From Azotobacter beijerinckii (GTDB lineage Bacteria; Pseudomonadota; Gammaproteobacteria; Pseudomonadales; Pseudomonadaceae), in the NCBI RefSeq assembly GCF_900110885.1, contig NZ_FOFJ01000006.1:62001-126000 (forward strand): DNA of 64,000 nt, read 5' to 3'. The first letter of the stretch is position 1. Every line of letters begins with the position of its first letter. The notes beneath the pieces are model-generated. The model had not been told where the DNA came from, made no database searches, and saw only the letters and a list, made by a program, of their open reading frames with translations. The translations under genes and the position numbers were made by a program. This document shows positions 10,625 through 24,366 of the stretch, piece after piece.

Positions 10625-10762
10625 GGCCGAGCGGTGCTTCCAGGGATGCGCCTTCAACACCCTAGTGATCGAGCCTGTTTGAGGGTTTGGAGCACGTCCG
10701 CAGGGCCTTGTGTGGCCTCTGGTAAGGCAAACAAATAAAATTGCATGTCGGAGAGAGTGGTA

Positions 10763-10972
10763 ATGGCTGATCGTGAGGTCGGAACCGTCAAGTGGTTCAA
10801 TGATGCCAAAGGCTATGGATTCATTCAGCGCGAGAGCGGCCCGGACGTGTTCGTCCATTACCGCGCCATCCGCGGCGACGGTCACCGTTCCCTGATCGAG
10901 GGACAGAAGGTGGAGTTCTCGGTGATCCAGGGCCAGAAGGGCCTGCAGGCGGAAGACGTCTCCAAGATGTAA
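10763..10972 (+). CDS. Cold-shock domain protein (CspA/CspD family)
   Basis: 69-residue single OB-fold RNA/DNA-binding protein. RNP1 is KGYGFIQ and RNP2 VFVHY, and the start [20 protein letters not shown] is typical. I choose ATG 10763, preceded by GGAGAG at about 10750-10755, over an in-frame ATG at 10745 that would add six residues not found in the family. It probably acts as an RNA chaperone or antiterminator. It matches PA1159 by sequence type and by its neighbours, and is the first gene of a block found elsewhere in P. aeruginosa. A GC-rich hairpin follows the stop. Confidence 0.93.
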   Translation: MADREVGTVKWFNDAKGYGFIQRESGPDVFVHYRAIRGDGHRSLIEGQKVEFSVIQGQKGLQAEDVSKM

Positions 10973-10977
10973 GACCC

Positions 10978-11010
10978 GACAGGCCCGTCGCCGACGGGCC
11001 TGTCTGCTCC
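10978..11010 (+). terminator. Hairpin after cold-shock gene
   Basis: Perfect 12-bp stem GACAGGCCCGTC / GACGGGCCTGTC with a 3-base GCC loop, ending at 11004 and followed by TGCTCC. The stem is very strong but the U-tract is poor, so it may also act as an mRNA-stabilising 3' structure. It sits between convergent genes. Confidence 0.6.
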
Positions 11011-11042
11011 AGGCCATCGGCGCTCGCCGATGCTTCCGGCCT

Positions 11043-11417
11043 TCACTGGGTCCGCCAGACGAACTCCTGCTCGCCCTCGCCGTTGATCTTGATCCAGCGG
11101 TCGGCGGCGTCGATGCTTTCCTCCTCCTGCCAGCCTCCCGGCGCACAGCGGATCTCCACGCCCAGTGCAGCATGGGCGGCTCGCGCGAAGGCCAGGTCGT
11201 CCTCCCAGGGCGTCTGCTCGCTCTCGATGAACAGGCTGTGCCACTTGCCCACCGCGTTCGGCAGCCAGGTGATCGGTGCGCCGTTGGCGGCCTCGCACTT
11301 GAAGGTCTGCCCCTTCTGTCGCCAGGGTGTGCAGGGACCGATCATGGCGTTCAGCCACTCGGCGACGGCCTGTTGCCCGCCATCCTTCAGGTAGATCTCG
11401 ATATCGGGTTGGCGCAT
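11043..11417 (-). CDS. Conserved hypothetical protein (PA1160 position)
   Basis: 124-residue protein of unknown function, starting at ATG 11417 (MRQPDIEIYLKDGG). It is soluble, with no signal peptide, and mixed alpha/beta in character; tryptophans and aromatic residues are frequent (WHSLFIESEQTPWEDDLAF, GGWQEEESIDAADRWIKI). It lies between the cold-shock gene and rlmA, the same place as PA1160 in P. aeruginosa, which supports it as a real gene. GC3 is as high as in its neighbours. Its 3' end faces the cold-shock hairpin, and 17 bases separate its ATG from the rlmA stop, so it may be the last gene of an ndvB-dapE-rlmA transcript. Confidence 0.75.
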   Translation of the reverse strand: MRQPDIEIYLKDGGQQAVAEWLNAMIGPCTPWRQKGQTFKCEAANGAPITWLPNAVGKWHSLFIESEQTPWEDDLAFARAAHAALGVEIRCAPGGWQEEESIDAADRWIKINGEGEQEFVWRTQ

Positions 11418-11434
11418 GGTGAATTCCCTGGCGG

Positions 11435-16100
<4,666 letters not shown>

Positions 16101-16344
16101 GACTGATTCAGGTTCCAAGGGGTGGAGCAGGGGAAGCCGGCGAACGCCGTCGGCGCATCCTACTGTGCCATCCCTGGCCTGTATAGCTCCCGCCTGTCCC
16201 GCAACGCCAGGCCCGGCGCAGCTTGCGGGCCGTTAGGCAGCGGCGGGCCGGGCAAGTTCGCCGCACGCTCCGCGGGGGCCCGGCGAAGGCTTCAATCCCG
16301 CCTCGCCAGCGCCGATAATACGCGCCCGTTCGCGAGGTGCGTAA

Positions 16345-17157
16345 ATGATTACAGAGGATCGACGTTTCGGCGGCATCGCCCGCCTGTACGGCCGCGACGG
16401 CCTGGCTCGTCTCGCCGCGGCGCACGTGGCGGTGGTCGGGATCGGCGGAGTCGGCTCCTGGGCGGCGGAAGCCCTGGCGCGCAGCGGGGTCGGCGAGATT
16501 TCCCTGTTCGATCTGGACGACGTCTGCATCACCAACACCAACCGCCAGGTGCATGCCCTCGACGGGGCCGTCGGGCGACTCAAGGTCGAGGCGATGGCCG
16601 AGCGCCTGCGCGCCATCAGCCCCGACTGCCGGGTGCATGCGGTGGCCGATTTCGTCACCCGCGAAACCATGGCCGAGTACATCGGCGAAGAGCTGGACTT
16701 CGTCATCGACTGCATCGACAGCGTGGCGGCGAAGGCGGCGCTGATCGCCTGGTGCAAGCGGCGCAAGATCGGCATCGTCACCACCGGCGGTGCCGGCGGG
16801 CAGATCGACCCGACGCAGATCCAGGTCGGCGACCTGAACAAGACCTTCAACGACCCGCTGGCCGCCAAGGTGCGCTCGACCCTGCGCCGCGACTACGGTT
16901 TCTCGCGCACCCCGGGACGCAGCTACAGCGTGCCCTGCGTGTTCTCCAGCGAGCAGCTGCGCTACCCCAAGCCGGACGGCACGGTGTGCCAGAGCAAGGG
17001 CTTCGTCGGCGAAGGGGTGAAGCTCGACTGCGCCGGCGGCTTCGGCGCGGTGACGATGGTCACCGCCAGCTTCGGCATGGCCGCCGCGGCCAGGGCGGTG
17101 GACAAGCTGGTGGCCGGCGCGCGACGGCCGGCGGAGCGGCGTGTTCCCTCCGCCTGA
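16345..17157 (+). CDS. tcdA: tRNA threonylcarbamoyladenosine dehydratase TcdA (CsdL)
   Basis: E1-like, ATP-dependent enzyme that cyclises t6A37 of tRNA to ct6A37, assisted in E. coli by the CsdA-CsdE sulfur relay. 270 residues. The nucleotide-binding loop VAVVGIGGVGSWAAEALARSG is at about residues 28-48, then FDLDDVCITNTNRQ, IDCIDSV and the ThiF-type GGAGGQIDPT. There is no membrane segment. A GATAAT at 16314-16319 is a possible -10. Its stop lies only 4 bases from the kdpE stop on the other strand. csdE and csdA are about 11 kb downstream, beyond the kdp block. Confidence 0.95.
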   Translation: MITEDRRFGGIARLYGRDGLARLAAAHVAVVGIGGVGSWAAEALARSGVGEISLFDLDDVCITNTNRQVHALDGAVGRLKVEAMAERLRAISPDCRVHAVADFVTRETMAEYIGEELDFVIDCIDSVAAKAALIAWCKRRKIGIVTTGGAGGQIDPTQIQVGDLNKTFNDPLAAKVRSTLRRDYGFSRTPGRSYSVPCVFSSEQLRYPKPDGTVCQSKGFVGEGVKLDCAGGFGAVTMVTASFGMAAAARAVDKLVAGARRPAERRVPSA

Positions 17158-17161
17158 GGGC

Positions 17162-17857
17162 CTACTGCATCTGGAAGCGGTACCCCACTCCCGGCTCGGT
17201 CAGAATGAAGTCGGGGCTGCTCGGATCGTTCTCGATCTTCTTGCGCAGGTGGCCCATGTAGACGCGGACGTAATGGCTGTCCTCCGCGTGGGAGGGCCCC
17301 CAGACCGCCTTGAGCAACTGCCGGTGGGTCAGCACGCAGTCCGGGTTCGAGACCAGGTAGGCGAGCAGGCGGAACTCGATCGGGGTGAGATGGACGGGCT
17401 GGCCGTCCTTTTCCACCCGGTGTCGACCAAGGTGGACGGTCACTGAGCCGAAGCCGATCTGCTCCGCCCCCTCGCTACCGATCCGGCGTCGACGCCTGAG
17501 GTGCGCGCGGACCCGGGCCAGCAGTTCGGCGGCGCCGAAGGGCTTCGACAGGTAGTCGTCGGCCCCTGCATCCAGAGCCGCGACCTTTTCCGCCTCGGCG
17601 GTGCGGGCCGAGAGCACGATGACCGGGATCTCGGACCATGTTCGCAAATCCCGGATCAGCTCGATGCCGTCGCCGTCCGGCAGGCCGAGATCGAGGATCA
17701 GCAGGTCGGGTTGGCGGGTACCCGCCTCGATCAGCCCGCGCCTGACCGAGTCCGCCTCGTAGACTTCGCAGTCCTCGGCCTCCAGGGCCAGGCGCACGAA
17801 GCGGCGCAGGTTGGCTTCGTCCTCGACGACGATGACGCGCGGAGTTGGCGTAGACAT
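17162..17857 (-). CDS. kdpE: Response regulator KdpE
   Basis: OmpR/PhoB-type regulator activating the kdp potassium-uptake operon. 231 residues: receiver domain with acidic pair E12-D13, phospho-acceptor D56 (LLILDLGLPDG) and the lysine of YLSKPFG; then a winged-helix DNA-binding domain ending VRVYMGHLRKKIE...GVGYRFQ. It starts 6 bases after the kdpD stop. The 4-base gap to tcdA leaves no room for an intrinsic terminator between the convergent genes. Confidence 0.97.
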   Translation of the reverse strand: MSTPTPRVIVVEDEANLRRFVRLALEAEDCEVYEADSVRRGLIEAGTRQPDLLILDLGLPDGDGIELIRDLRTWSEIPVIVLSARTAEAEKVAALDAGADDYLSKPFGAAELLARVRAHLRRRRRIGSEGAEQIGFGSVTVHLGRHRVEKDGQPVHLTPIEFRLLAYLVSNPDCVLTHRQLLKAVWGPSHAEDSHYVRVYMGHLRKKIENDPSSPDFILTEPGVGYRFQMQ

Positions 17858-17863
17858 GGTGGC

Positions 17864-20584
17864 TCACTTTCCGGCTGGCGGGGATTGCCCATCGTCCAGG
17901 GCGACGACCGGCGGATTGCCGAGGGGCAGGGTGATGACGAAGCAGGCCCCACCCCCCGGTCGCGGGCGGGCCAGGATGGCTCCCCGGTGCGCCTCGACGA
18001 TGGCCCGGCAGATCGCCAGGCCGAGGCCGACGCCCGGCATGCTGCCTTCCGGTCGGCCCCGCTCGAACTTCTTGAATATCGCCTCTTCGCGTCCTTTCGG
18101 CAAACCCGGGCCGTTGTCCTCGACATGGATTTCCATCTGGCCGCCCGCGGTGAAGGCGCCGATCCAGATGCCGCTGCCGGGCGGGGTGTATTTCACCGCG
18201 TTCTCCAGGAGGTTGCAGAACACCCGCTGCATCAGCACCGAATCGACCTCGATCAGCGGCAGATCGTCCGGCAGGTCGACCTTGAGCCGATGTTCGGCCA
18301 GCCTCGGCTTGAGGCTCTGGATGGCGCTGCCGACCACCTCCTCGAGGGGCTGCCACTGCCGGTCGAGGTGGATGCGACCGGCCTGCAGGCGCGCCATGTC
18401 GAGCAGGTTGTTCACCAGGGCGTTGATGCGCAGGGCCTGCTCGCGCAGCTGTCGGGCAATGCCGGCATGCGCTTCGTCGAGGGGTGGCGGGGTGAGGAAC
18501 ATCGAGTCCGCCTGGCCGATGAGCACGCTCAGGGGCGTGCGCAGGTCGTGGGAGATCGCCGACAGCAGGGAGTTGCGCAGGCGTTCCGACTCCATCTGCA
18601 CCATGGTTTCCTGGGCCACGCTGACGTAATGCACCCGCTCCAGGGCGATCGCGATGAGCGAGGCGAAGGTGTCCAGGAGCCGTCGCTGTTCGGGGCTCAG
18701 CAGCCGCGCCGGATCGCGCATCTCGAGGGCGAGGACGCCGCGAAAGCGCATCGGTGCCTTGAGCGGCAGGTAGAGAATCGGGCTGGCCGGCAGGGTGTTG
18801 GTGCCCTGGCCGGCTGCCTCGCCGTGGTCGAAGGCCCACTGGGCGATGCCCGGGTCGATCTCCGGAAAGCCGGCCGAGACCTGCGCCGGCACCTGCAGCC
18901 GATCCGCCGCGTCGGTCAGCAGGAAAGCCGCGCGCACGTCCATTTCCGTGGCGAGGAAGCGGCTGCCGATCGCGATGATCTGCTCCGCCAGCAAGGCTCC
19001 GGAAAGATCCCGCGACATCTCGTAGAGCGCCTTCACCCGGGCTTCCCGCCAGCCGGCGACATGCGCCTGATACTTGAAGCCGGCGGTGAGCTGGCCGATC
19101 ACCAGCCCGACCACCAGCATCACCGCGAAGGTCATCAGGTACTGCATGTCGCCGACCGCGAAGGTGAAGCGCGGTGGAACGAAGAAGAAGTCGAAGATGG
19201 CCACGCCGAGGAACGAGGCGAGCACCGCCGGCCCGCGGCCGAAACGGACGGCGACCGCCACCACCGCGAGCAGGAAGACCATCACGATGTTCGCCAGGTC
19301 GAAGAAGGGATAGAGCGGCATCGCGACCAGTCCGGCCAATCCGCACACCGCGGCGCTCAGCACGTAGGCTGGCCAGTCCGCGGGGGTGGTCCGTTCCCGG
19401 GCGGGCCGCTCCTCCCGGGAGGTTGCCCGCTCGGCCCGGGCCACCTGGATCACGTCCAGGTCCGCCGCCAGGCGGCCGATCCGGTCGGCGACGGAGCGCC
19501 GCCAGAAGCGCCAGAGCGGCGGATCGTCGCGTCCCACCACGATCCGCGACAGGTTGTGCATCCGCGCGTAGCGGACGGCCTCGTCCTCCATGTGGGTGCC
19601 CGAGAGGGTGGCAGTCTGGGCGCCGAGCTCCTGGGCCAGCCGCAGGGTCTTCAGGAGGCGCTCGCGGCCGGCCGGGGGAAGTCGTTGCAGGTCGGGCGTC
19701 TCCACATGGACCGCATGCCAGGAGGTTTCCAGCCGCCCGGCGATGCGCGCCGCGGTGCGCACCAGCTTCTCGCTGCCCGCGCCGGCGCCGATGCAGACCA
19801 GCAGGGCATCGCGGGTCTGCCAGACCGGCGTGACCAACTGCTCGCGGCGGTATTGCTGGACGTCCTCGTCCACCCGGTCGGCGGTGCGGCGCAGGGCCAG
19901 CTCGCGCAGGGCCAGCAGATTGCCCTTGCGGAAGAAGTTGCGGATCGCCCGCTCGGCCTGGTTGGGCAGGTACACTTTGCCTTCCCGCAGCCGTTGCAGC
20001 AGTTCGTCCGGCGGCAGGTCCACCAGCACCACCTCGTCCGCCTCGTCGAACACCCGGTCCGGCACGGTTTCCCAGACGCGGATGCCGGTGATCCCGCTGA
20101 CCACGTCGTTGAGGCTCTCCAGGTGCTGCACGTTCACCGTGGAGTACACGTCGATGCCGGCGGCGAGCAGTTCCTCCACGTCCTGCCAGCGCTTGGGATG
20201 GCGGGAGCCGGCGACGTTGGCGTGGGCCAGTTCGTCGACCAGGATGAGCGCCGGTCGCCGGGCCAGCGCCCGGTCGAGGTCGAACTCCCGGAGTATCCGG
20301 CCGCGGTAAGGGATTTCCCGCAGATCGATATGCTCGATCCCCTCGGCCAGCACGGCCGTCTCCTGCCGGCCGTGGGTCTCCACCACGCCGATGACCAGGT
20401 CCACGCCCTGGGCGAGCTGCTGGCGGGCGGCGACCAGCATGGCGAAGGTCTTGCCCACGCCGGCCGAGGCGCCGAAGAAGATCTTCAGGCGGCCCCGCCC
20501 GGCTTGTGCCTCCTCCTGCCGGACCCTGGCCAGCAGCTCGTCCGGGTCGGGGCGACGCAGGGCCGGATCGGAGGACACTGGCAT
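17864..20584 (-). CDS. kdpD: Sensor histidine kinase KdpD
   Basis: Membrane sensor of potassium limitation that phosphorylates KdpE. 906 residues. Cytoplasmic N-terminal KdpD domain with Walker A GASAGVGKT (residues 38-46) and ILVDELAHANVAGSRH; a UspA-like domain (about 250-375); four closely spaced membrane helices (about 405-500); a GAF-like region; HisKA with SAISHDLRTPLS, the phospho-accepting histidine being H679; and a HATPase_c with NLLENAVKYTPPG, EDNGPGLP and GVGLGLAICRAIVEAH. Full length for the family. It is separated from kdpFABC by the outer-membrane protein gene; in E. coli kdpD follows kdpC directly. Confidence 0.97.
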   Translation of the reverse strand: MPVSSDPALRRPDPDELLARVRQEEAQAGRGRLKIFFGASAGVGKTFAMLVAARQQLAQGVDLVIGVVETHGRQETAVLAEGIEHIDLREIPYRGRILREFDLDRALARRPALILVDELAHANVAGSRHPKRWQDVEELLAAGIDVYSTVNVQHLESLNDVVSGITGIRVWETVPDRVFDEADEVVLVDLPPDELLQRLREGKVYLPNQAERAIRNFFRKGNLLALRELALRRTADRVDEDVQQYRREQLVTPVWQTRDALLVCIGAGAGSEKLVRTAARIAGRLETSWHAVHVETPDLQRLPPAGRERLLKTLRLAQELGAQTATLSGTHMEDEAVRYARMHNLSRIVVGRDDPPLWRFWRRSVADRIGRLAADLDVIQVARAERATSREERPARERTTPADWPAYVLSAAVCGLAGLVAMPLYPFFDLANIVMVFLLAVVAVAVRFGRGPAVLASFLGVAIFDFFFVPPRFTFAVGDMQYLMTFAVMLVVGLVIGQLTAGFKYQAHVAGWREARVKALYEMSRDLSGALLAEQIIAIGSRFLATEMDVRAAFLLTDAADRLQVPAQVSAGFPEIDPGIAQWAFDHGEAAGQGTNTLPASPILYLPLKAPMRFRGVLALEMRDPARLLSPEQRRLLDTFASLIAIALERVHYVSVAQETMVQMESERLRNSLLSAISHDLRTPLSVLIGQADSMFLTPPPLDEAHAGIARQLREQALRINALVNNLLDMARLQAGRIHLDRQWQPLEEVVGSAIQSLKPRLAEHRLKVDLPDDLPLIEVDSVLMQRVFCNLLENAVKYTPPGSGIWIGAFTAGGQMEIHVEDNGPGLPKGREEAIFKKFERGRPEGSMPGVGLGLAICRAIVEAHRGAILARPRPGGGACFVITLPLGNPPVVALDDGQSPPAGK

Positions 20585-20731
20585 GGCTTTTCCTTGTCTG
20601 CGAAAAGTGCGGGCGGTCGAGAGGAGAGGACGGGCATCTGCGCCGTCGGCCAGTGGAACCCGCCGTTGCCGCCGCCGGGTGGCGAATGCGCGGCACAGAC
20701 AGGCATGGTCGGCCAGGGCCGTTCGATGCCT

Positions 20732-21514
20732 TCAGTAGCGCGTCGAAAAGCCCGTGTAGACCTGGACGTCCGGCGTGTGCCTGTTCAGGCCGAAATTCGC
20801 GCCGACGTCCAGCTGCAGCGTCTTGGCGACCGAATAGGCGGCGGCGAAGTCGGCCGAATACTGGCTGTAGGTCCCGTGCGGTTCGAAATTGTTCGCCATC
20901 CAGACTTCGCCGTACAGCGTGAGCCGGGGCGTCACCGCGCCGCTCAGGTTCAGGGGGTTGACCAGGTTGACGTGGTAACCGTTCCGGTCCTCGTCGAGCA
21001 GCGCATCGATCTCCGGGCCGAGGGTCAGGGTCAGGTCGTGCGGCAGGGCGATGGTGATCGGCACTGCGAGGCCGCCTTCGACCCGCTCGTTGCCGATCCC
21101 GCGTTTCGCCGTGGGAATCTTGACGTAGGGAATGACCGCCGTGCCGACCGCGGCGCCCTTCTCCGTCAGGGTTCGCTTGTAACGCAGGTAGATGTCGCCG
21201 ACGCCGTCCAGCCGGTGTTCGTCGGTGGTCTTGACCGACACGTAAGGTGCCCAGTTGAGTTCGACGTCGGACTTGTCGTCCAGGCCGTACTTCAGCGTCG
21301 GGTTGGGAACCGCCCAGGTGTCGGTCGTGACCCCATCGTCCCGGTAGTGGGTGAAGCTGAAGGCATCGCTTTCGATCTGCCAGAAGCCCGCGGCCACGGT
21401 GCAGGTGTTGTTGGCCTTGGTCGGGCGATCCGTGCACATCGGCGGATCTTCCGCCAGGGCGGTCGTCGACAGGAGCATCGCCACGGATGCGGTGAGGTAG
21501 ATTCGACGCGACAT
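20732..21514 (-). CDS. Outer-membrane beta-barrel protein in the kdp cluster
   Basis: 260 residues from ATG 21514. Signal peptide MSRRIYLTASVAMLLSTTALA is followed by a mature protein of alternating polar/hydrophobic strands (ESDAFSFTHYRDDG, DVELNWAPYVSV, LTLYGEVWMANNF) ending in aromatic STRY, as outer-membrane barrels do. It resembles the PF13557 transporter/phenol-degradation meta-pathway family, but I cannot name a function. It lies between kdpC and kdpD on the same strand with gaps of about 170 and 147 bases. An upstream in-frame extension of 62 codons lacks a signal peptide and is rejected. Cys36 and Cys46 near the N-terminus could form a disulfide. Confidence 0.75.
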   Translation of the reverse strand: MSRRIYLTASVAMLLSTTALAEDPPMCTDRPTKANNTCTVAAGFWQIESDAFSFTHYRDDGVTTDTWAVPNPTLKYGLDDKSDVELNWAPYVSVKTTDEHRLDGVGDIYLRYKRTLTEKGAAVGTAVIPYVKIPTAKRGIGNERVEGGLAVPITIALPHDLTLTLGPEIDALLDEDRNGYHVNLVNPLNLSGAVTPRLTLYGEVWMANNFEPHGTYSQYSADFAAAYSVAKTLQLDVGANFGLNRHTPDVQVYTGFSTRY

Positions 21515-21683
21515 GGGGCGCCTCCCTGTTGAGTTGCTGGACAGTCCGTTTCGAATACGCCGGCCGCTTGCGGCCTGTCGGTTCGCGTAAGCGGTAGATG
21601 GAAGGTAGTTCAATCCGGAATGCCGGCGCGGGTCGTTGTCGGAATCGACGAGCCGGTCGGAAACCGGTCCGCCAGACGGGCCA

Positions 21684-22262
21684 TCATGGCCCCAGGGCAT
21701 CCAGCGCGAGGTTGAGCTGCAGCACGTTTACCCGCGGTTCGCCGAGCAGCCACCACTGGCGGCCTTCGGCATGGCTTTCCACCAGAGACCTGACCCGTGC
21801 TTCGGGCAGGCCGCGGGCACGAGCCACCCGGGGCACTTGCCAGAGGGCCGCGGCCGGGCTGATGTGCGGGTCGAGGCCGCTGGCCGAGGCGCTGACCAGC
21901 TCCACCGGCACCGGTTGGCGGTTGCCCGGATCGGCGGCGCGCAGCGCCTCGATCCGCGCCGAGGCCGCCTCGACCAGGGCCGGATTGAGCGGGCCCTGGT
22001 TGGAGCCGGAGGAGGCGGCCGCGTTGTAGGGCCGGGGGGCGGTCGCCGAGGGGCGTCCCCAGAAGTATTGCGGCGCGCCGAACTGCTGGCCGATCAGGGC
22101 CGAGCCGACCACCCGGTTGCGGTCGTCGCGGATCAGGCTGCCGGCGGCCTGTTCGGGAAAGACCGCCCTGGCGATGCCGGTCACGGCGAGGGGATAGGCC
22201 AGGCCGGTGAGGGCGCTGAGCAGCAGGAACAGGCTGACGGCGGGGCGAACGAGGGTTTTCAT
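21684..22262 (-). CDS. kdpC: Potassium-transporting ATPase subunit KdpC
   Basis: Accessory subunit of the KdpFABC high-affinity K+ pump, with a single membrane helix. 192 residues: [20 protein letters not shown]..., then [56 protein letters not shown] and [12 protein letters not shown], all standard KdpC blocks. It follows kdpB by 15 bases in the same operon. Confidence 0.97.
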   Translation of the reverse strand: MKTLVRPAVSLFLLLSALTGLAYPLAVTGIARAVFPEQAAGSLIRDDRNRVVGSALIGQQFGAPQYFWGRPSATAPRPYNAAASSGSNQGPLNPALVEAASARIEALRAADPGNRQPVPVELVSASASGLDPHISPAAALWQVPRVARARGLPEARVRSLVESHAEGRQWWLLGEPRVNVLQLNLALDALGP

Positions 22263-22277
22263 GGGAGGGTCTCCGGA

Positions 22278-24356
22278 TCAGGCCAGGCCGCTGGCGGCCA
22301 GCAGCAGGTCGATCAGCTTGATGCCGACGAAGGGCGCCAGGATGCCGCCGAGGCCGTAGAGGGTCAGGTTGCGGCGCAGCAGCACGGCCGCGCCGAGGGG
22401 CCGGTAGGGCACGCCCTTGAGCGCCAGGGGGATCAGGAAGACGATGATCAGCGCGTTGAAGATCACCGCCGAGAGGATCGCCGAGGCCGGGCTGGACAGC
22501 CCCATCACGTTCAGCGCGGCCAGCTGCGGGTAGGTGCCGACGAAGGCCGCGGGAACGATCGCGAAGTACTTGGCGATGTCGTTGGCGATGCTGAAGGTGG
22601 TCAGCGAGCCGCGGGTCATCAGCATCTGCTTGCCGGTCTCGACCACCTCGATGAGCTTGGTGGGGTTGGAGTCCAGGTCCACCATGTTGCCGGCCTCCTT
22701 GGCGGCCTGGGTGCCGCTGTTCATCGCCACCGCCACGTCGGCCTGGGCCAGCGCCGGGGCGTCGTTGGTGCCGTCGCCGGTCATCGCCACCAGGCGGCCT
22801 TCGGCCTGGTACTGGCGGATCAGCGCCAGCTTGGCCTCCGGCGTGGCCTCGGCGAGGAAGTCGTCGACCCCCGCCTCGGCGGCGATGGCGGCCGCGGTGA
22901 TCCGGTTGTCGCCGGTCACCATCACCGTCTTGATGCCCATCCGGCGCAGTTCGGCGAAGCGCTCCTTGATGCCGCCCTTGACGATGTCCTTCAGCTCGAC
23001 CACCCCCAGCACCCGCTTGTCCTCGGCGACCACCAGCGGCGTGCTGCCGCGCCGGGAGACCTCGCCGACCTGGATGGCCACGGAGCGGGGCAGGCTGCCG
23101 CCGAGGCTTTCCACGTGCATGCGGATCGCCTCGGCGGAACCCTTGCGGATCTGCCGGCCGGCCAGGTCCACGCCGCTCATGCGGGTCTGCGCGGAAAAGT
23201 GGATGAAGTGGGCGTCCAGGGCGTGGATGTTGCGTTCCCGCAGGTTGTACTGCTGCTTGGCGAGCACCACGATGCTGCGCCCTTCCGGCGTCTCGTCGGC
23301 GAGGGAGGCCAACTGGGCCGCGTCGGCCAGTTCCGCCTCGCGTACCCCCTCCGCCGGCAGGAAGGCCGAGGCCTGGCGGTTGCCGAGGGTGATGGTGCCG
23401 GTCTTGTCCATCAGTAGCACGTCCACGTCGCCGGCGGCCTCCACCGCGCGCCCGGAGGTGGCGATCACGTTGGCCTGCAGCATGCGGCTCATGCCAGCCA
23501 CGCCGATCGCCGAGAGCAGGCCGGCGATGGTGGTGGGGATCAGGCACACCAGCAGGGCGACCAGCACGGTGATGCCCACCGGGCTGCCGGCGCCGGTGGC
23601 GTCCACGGCGAACAGCGAGAAGGGCAGCAGGGTGACGGTGACGCCGAGGAAGACGATGGTCAGGGCCACCAGCAGGATGGTCAGGGCGATCTCGTTGGGG
23701 GTTTTCTGGCGCCTGGCGCTTTCCACCATGGCGATCATGCGGTCGACGAAGGTCTCGCCCGGATTGACGGTGACCCGCACGACCAGCCAGTCGGAGAGCA
23801 CCCGGGTGCCGCCGGTGACCGCCGAGAAGTCGCCGCCCGACTCGCGGATCACCGGCGCCGATTCGCCGGTGATCGCCGACTCGTCCACCGACGCCACGCC
23901 CTCGATCACCTCGCCGTCGGCGGGGATCAGCGCGCCGGCCGGATCGCCGGCCTCGACCAGCACCACGTCGCCCTTGCGCAGCTCGCTGCCGCGCACCGAC
24001 TGCCACTCGGCGCCGTAGTGCGGCTCGATCAGTTTCCTGGCCCAGGTTTCCTGCTTGATCCCGCGCAGGGAGGCGGCCTGGGCCTTGCTGCGGCCTTCGG
24101 CGAGCGCCTCGGCGAAGTTGGCGAACAGCACGGTGAACCACAGCCACAGGGTCACCGCGAGGATGAAGCCGGCCGGCGCCTCGCCTGCGCCGCTCAGGGC
24201 CTGCAGCCAGAGCAGGGTGGTGAACAGGCTGCCGACGTAGACCACGAACATCACCGGGTTGCGCCACTGCACGGCCGGATGGAGCTTGCGCAGGGCCTCG
24301 CCGATGGCCGGCAGCAGCAGGGCCGGGTCGTAGAGGGGAAAGGTCTTCTTGGTCAT
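22278..24356 (-). CDS. kdpB: Potassium-transporting P-type ATPase subunit KdpB
   Basis: ATP-hydrolysing subunit of KdpFABC in the inner membrane. 692 residues. Phosphorylation motif [10 protein letters not shown] with D317, actuator motif [40 protein letters not shown], and seven or so membrane helices. I choose ATG 24356, preceded by GAGGAAA and 10 bases past the kdpA stop. An in-frame ATG at 24374 would overlap kdpA by 8 bases and is the alternative. Regulation is presumably by KdpDE. Confidence 0.97.
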   Translation of the reverse strand: MTKKTFPLYDPALLLPAIGEALRKLHPAVQWRNPVMFVVYVGSLFTTLLWLQALSGAGEAPAGFILAVTLWLWFTVLFANFAEALAEGRSKAQAASLRGIKQETWARKLIEPHYGAEWQSVRGSELRKGDVVLVEAGDPAGALIPADGEVIEGVASVDESAITGESAPVIRESGGDFSAVTGGTRVLSDWLVVRVTVNPGETFVDRMIAMVESARRQKTPNEIALTILLVALTIVFLGVTVTLLPFSLFAVDATGAGSPVGITVLVALLVCLIPTTIAGLLSAIGVAGMSRMLQANVIATSGRAVEAAGDVDVLLMDKTGTITLGNRQASAFLPAEGVREAELADAAQLASLADETPEGRSIVVLAKQQYNLRERNIHALDAHFIHFSAQTRMSGVDLAGRQIRKGSAEAIRMHVESLGGSLPRSVAIQVGEVSRRGSTPLVVAEDKRVLGVVELKDIVKGGIKERFAELRRMGIKTVMVTGDNRITAAAIAAEAGVDDFLAEATPEAKLALIRQYQAEGRLVAMTGDGTNDAPALAQADVAVAMNSGTQAAKEAGNMVDLDSNPTKLIEVVETGKQMLMTRGSLTTFSIANDIAKYFAIVPAAFVGTYPQLAALNVMGLSSPASAILSAVIFNALIIVFLIPLALKGVPYRPLGAAVLLRRNLTLYGLGGILAPFVGIKLIDLLLAASGLA

Positions 24357-24366
24357 GGGGGTTTCC

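Noticed and set aside
10520..10738. 72-codon open frame ahead of the cold-shock gene
   Set aside because: It covers the probable promoter and leader, has no ribosome site, and shows no GC3 bias.
16108..16868. Minus-strand open frames across the ndvB-tcdA gap
   Set aside because: They run antisense into tcdA and show no recognisable domain or start signal.
17501..21532. A 1343-codon plus-strand open frame
   Set aside because: Antisense to kdpE, kdpD and the outer-membrane protein gene; it spans several real genes and their gaps, so it is a composition shadow.
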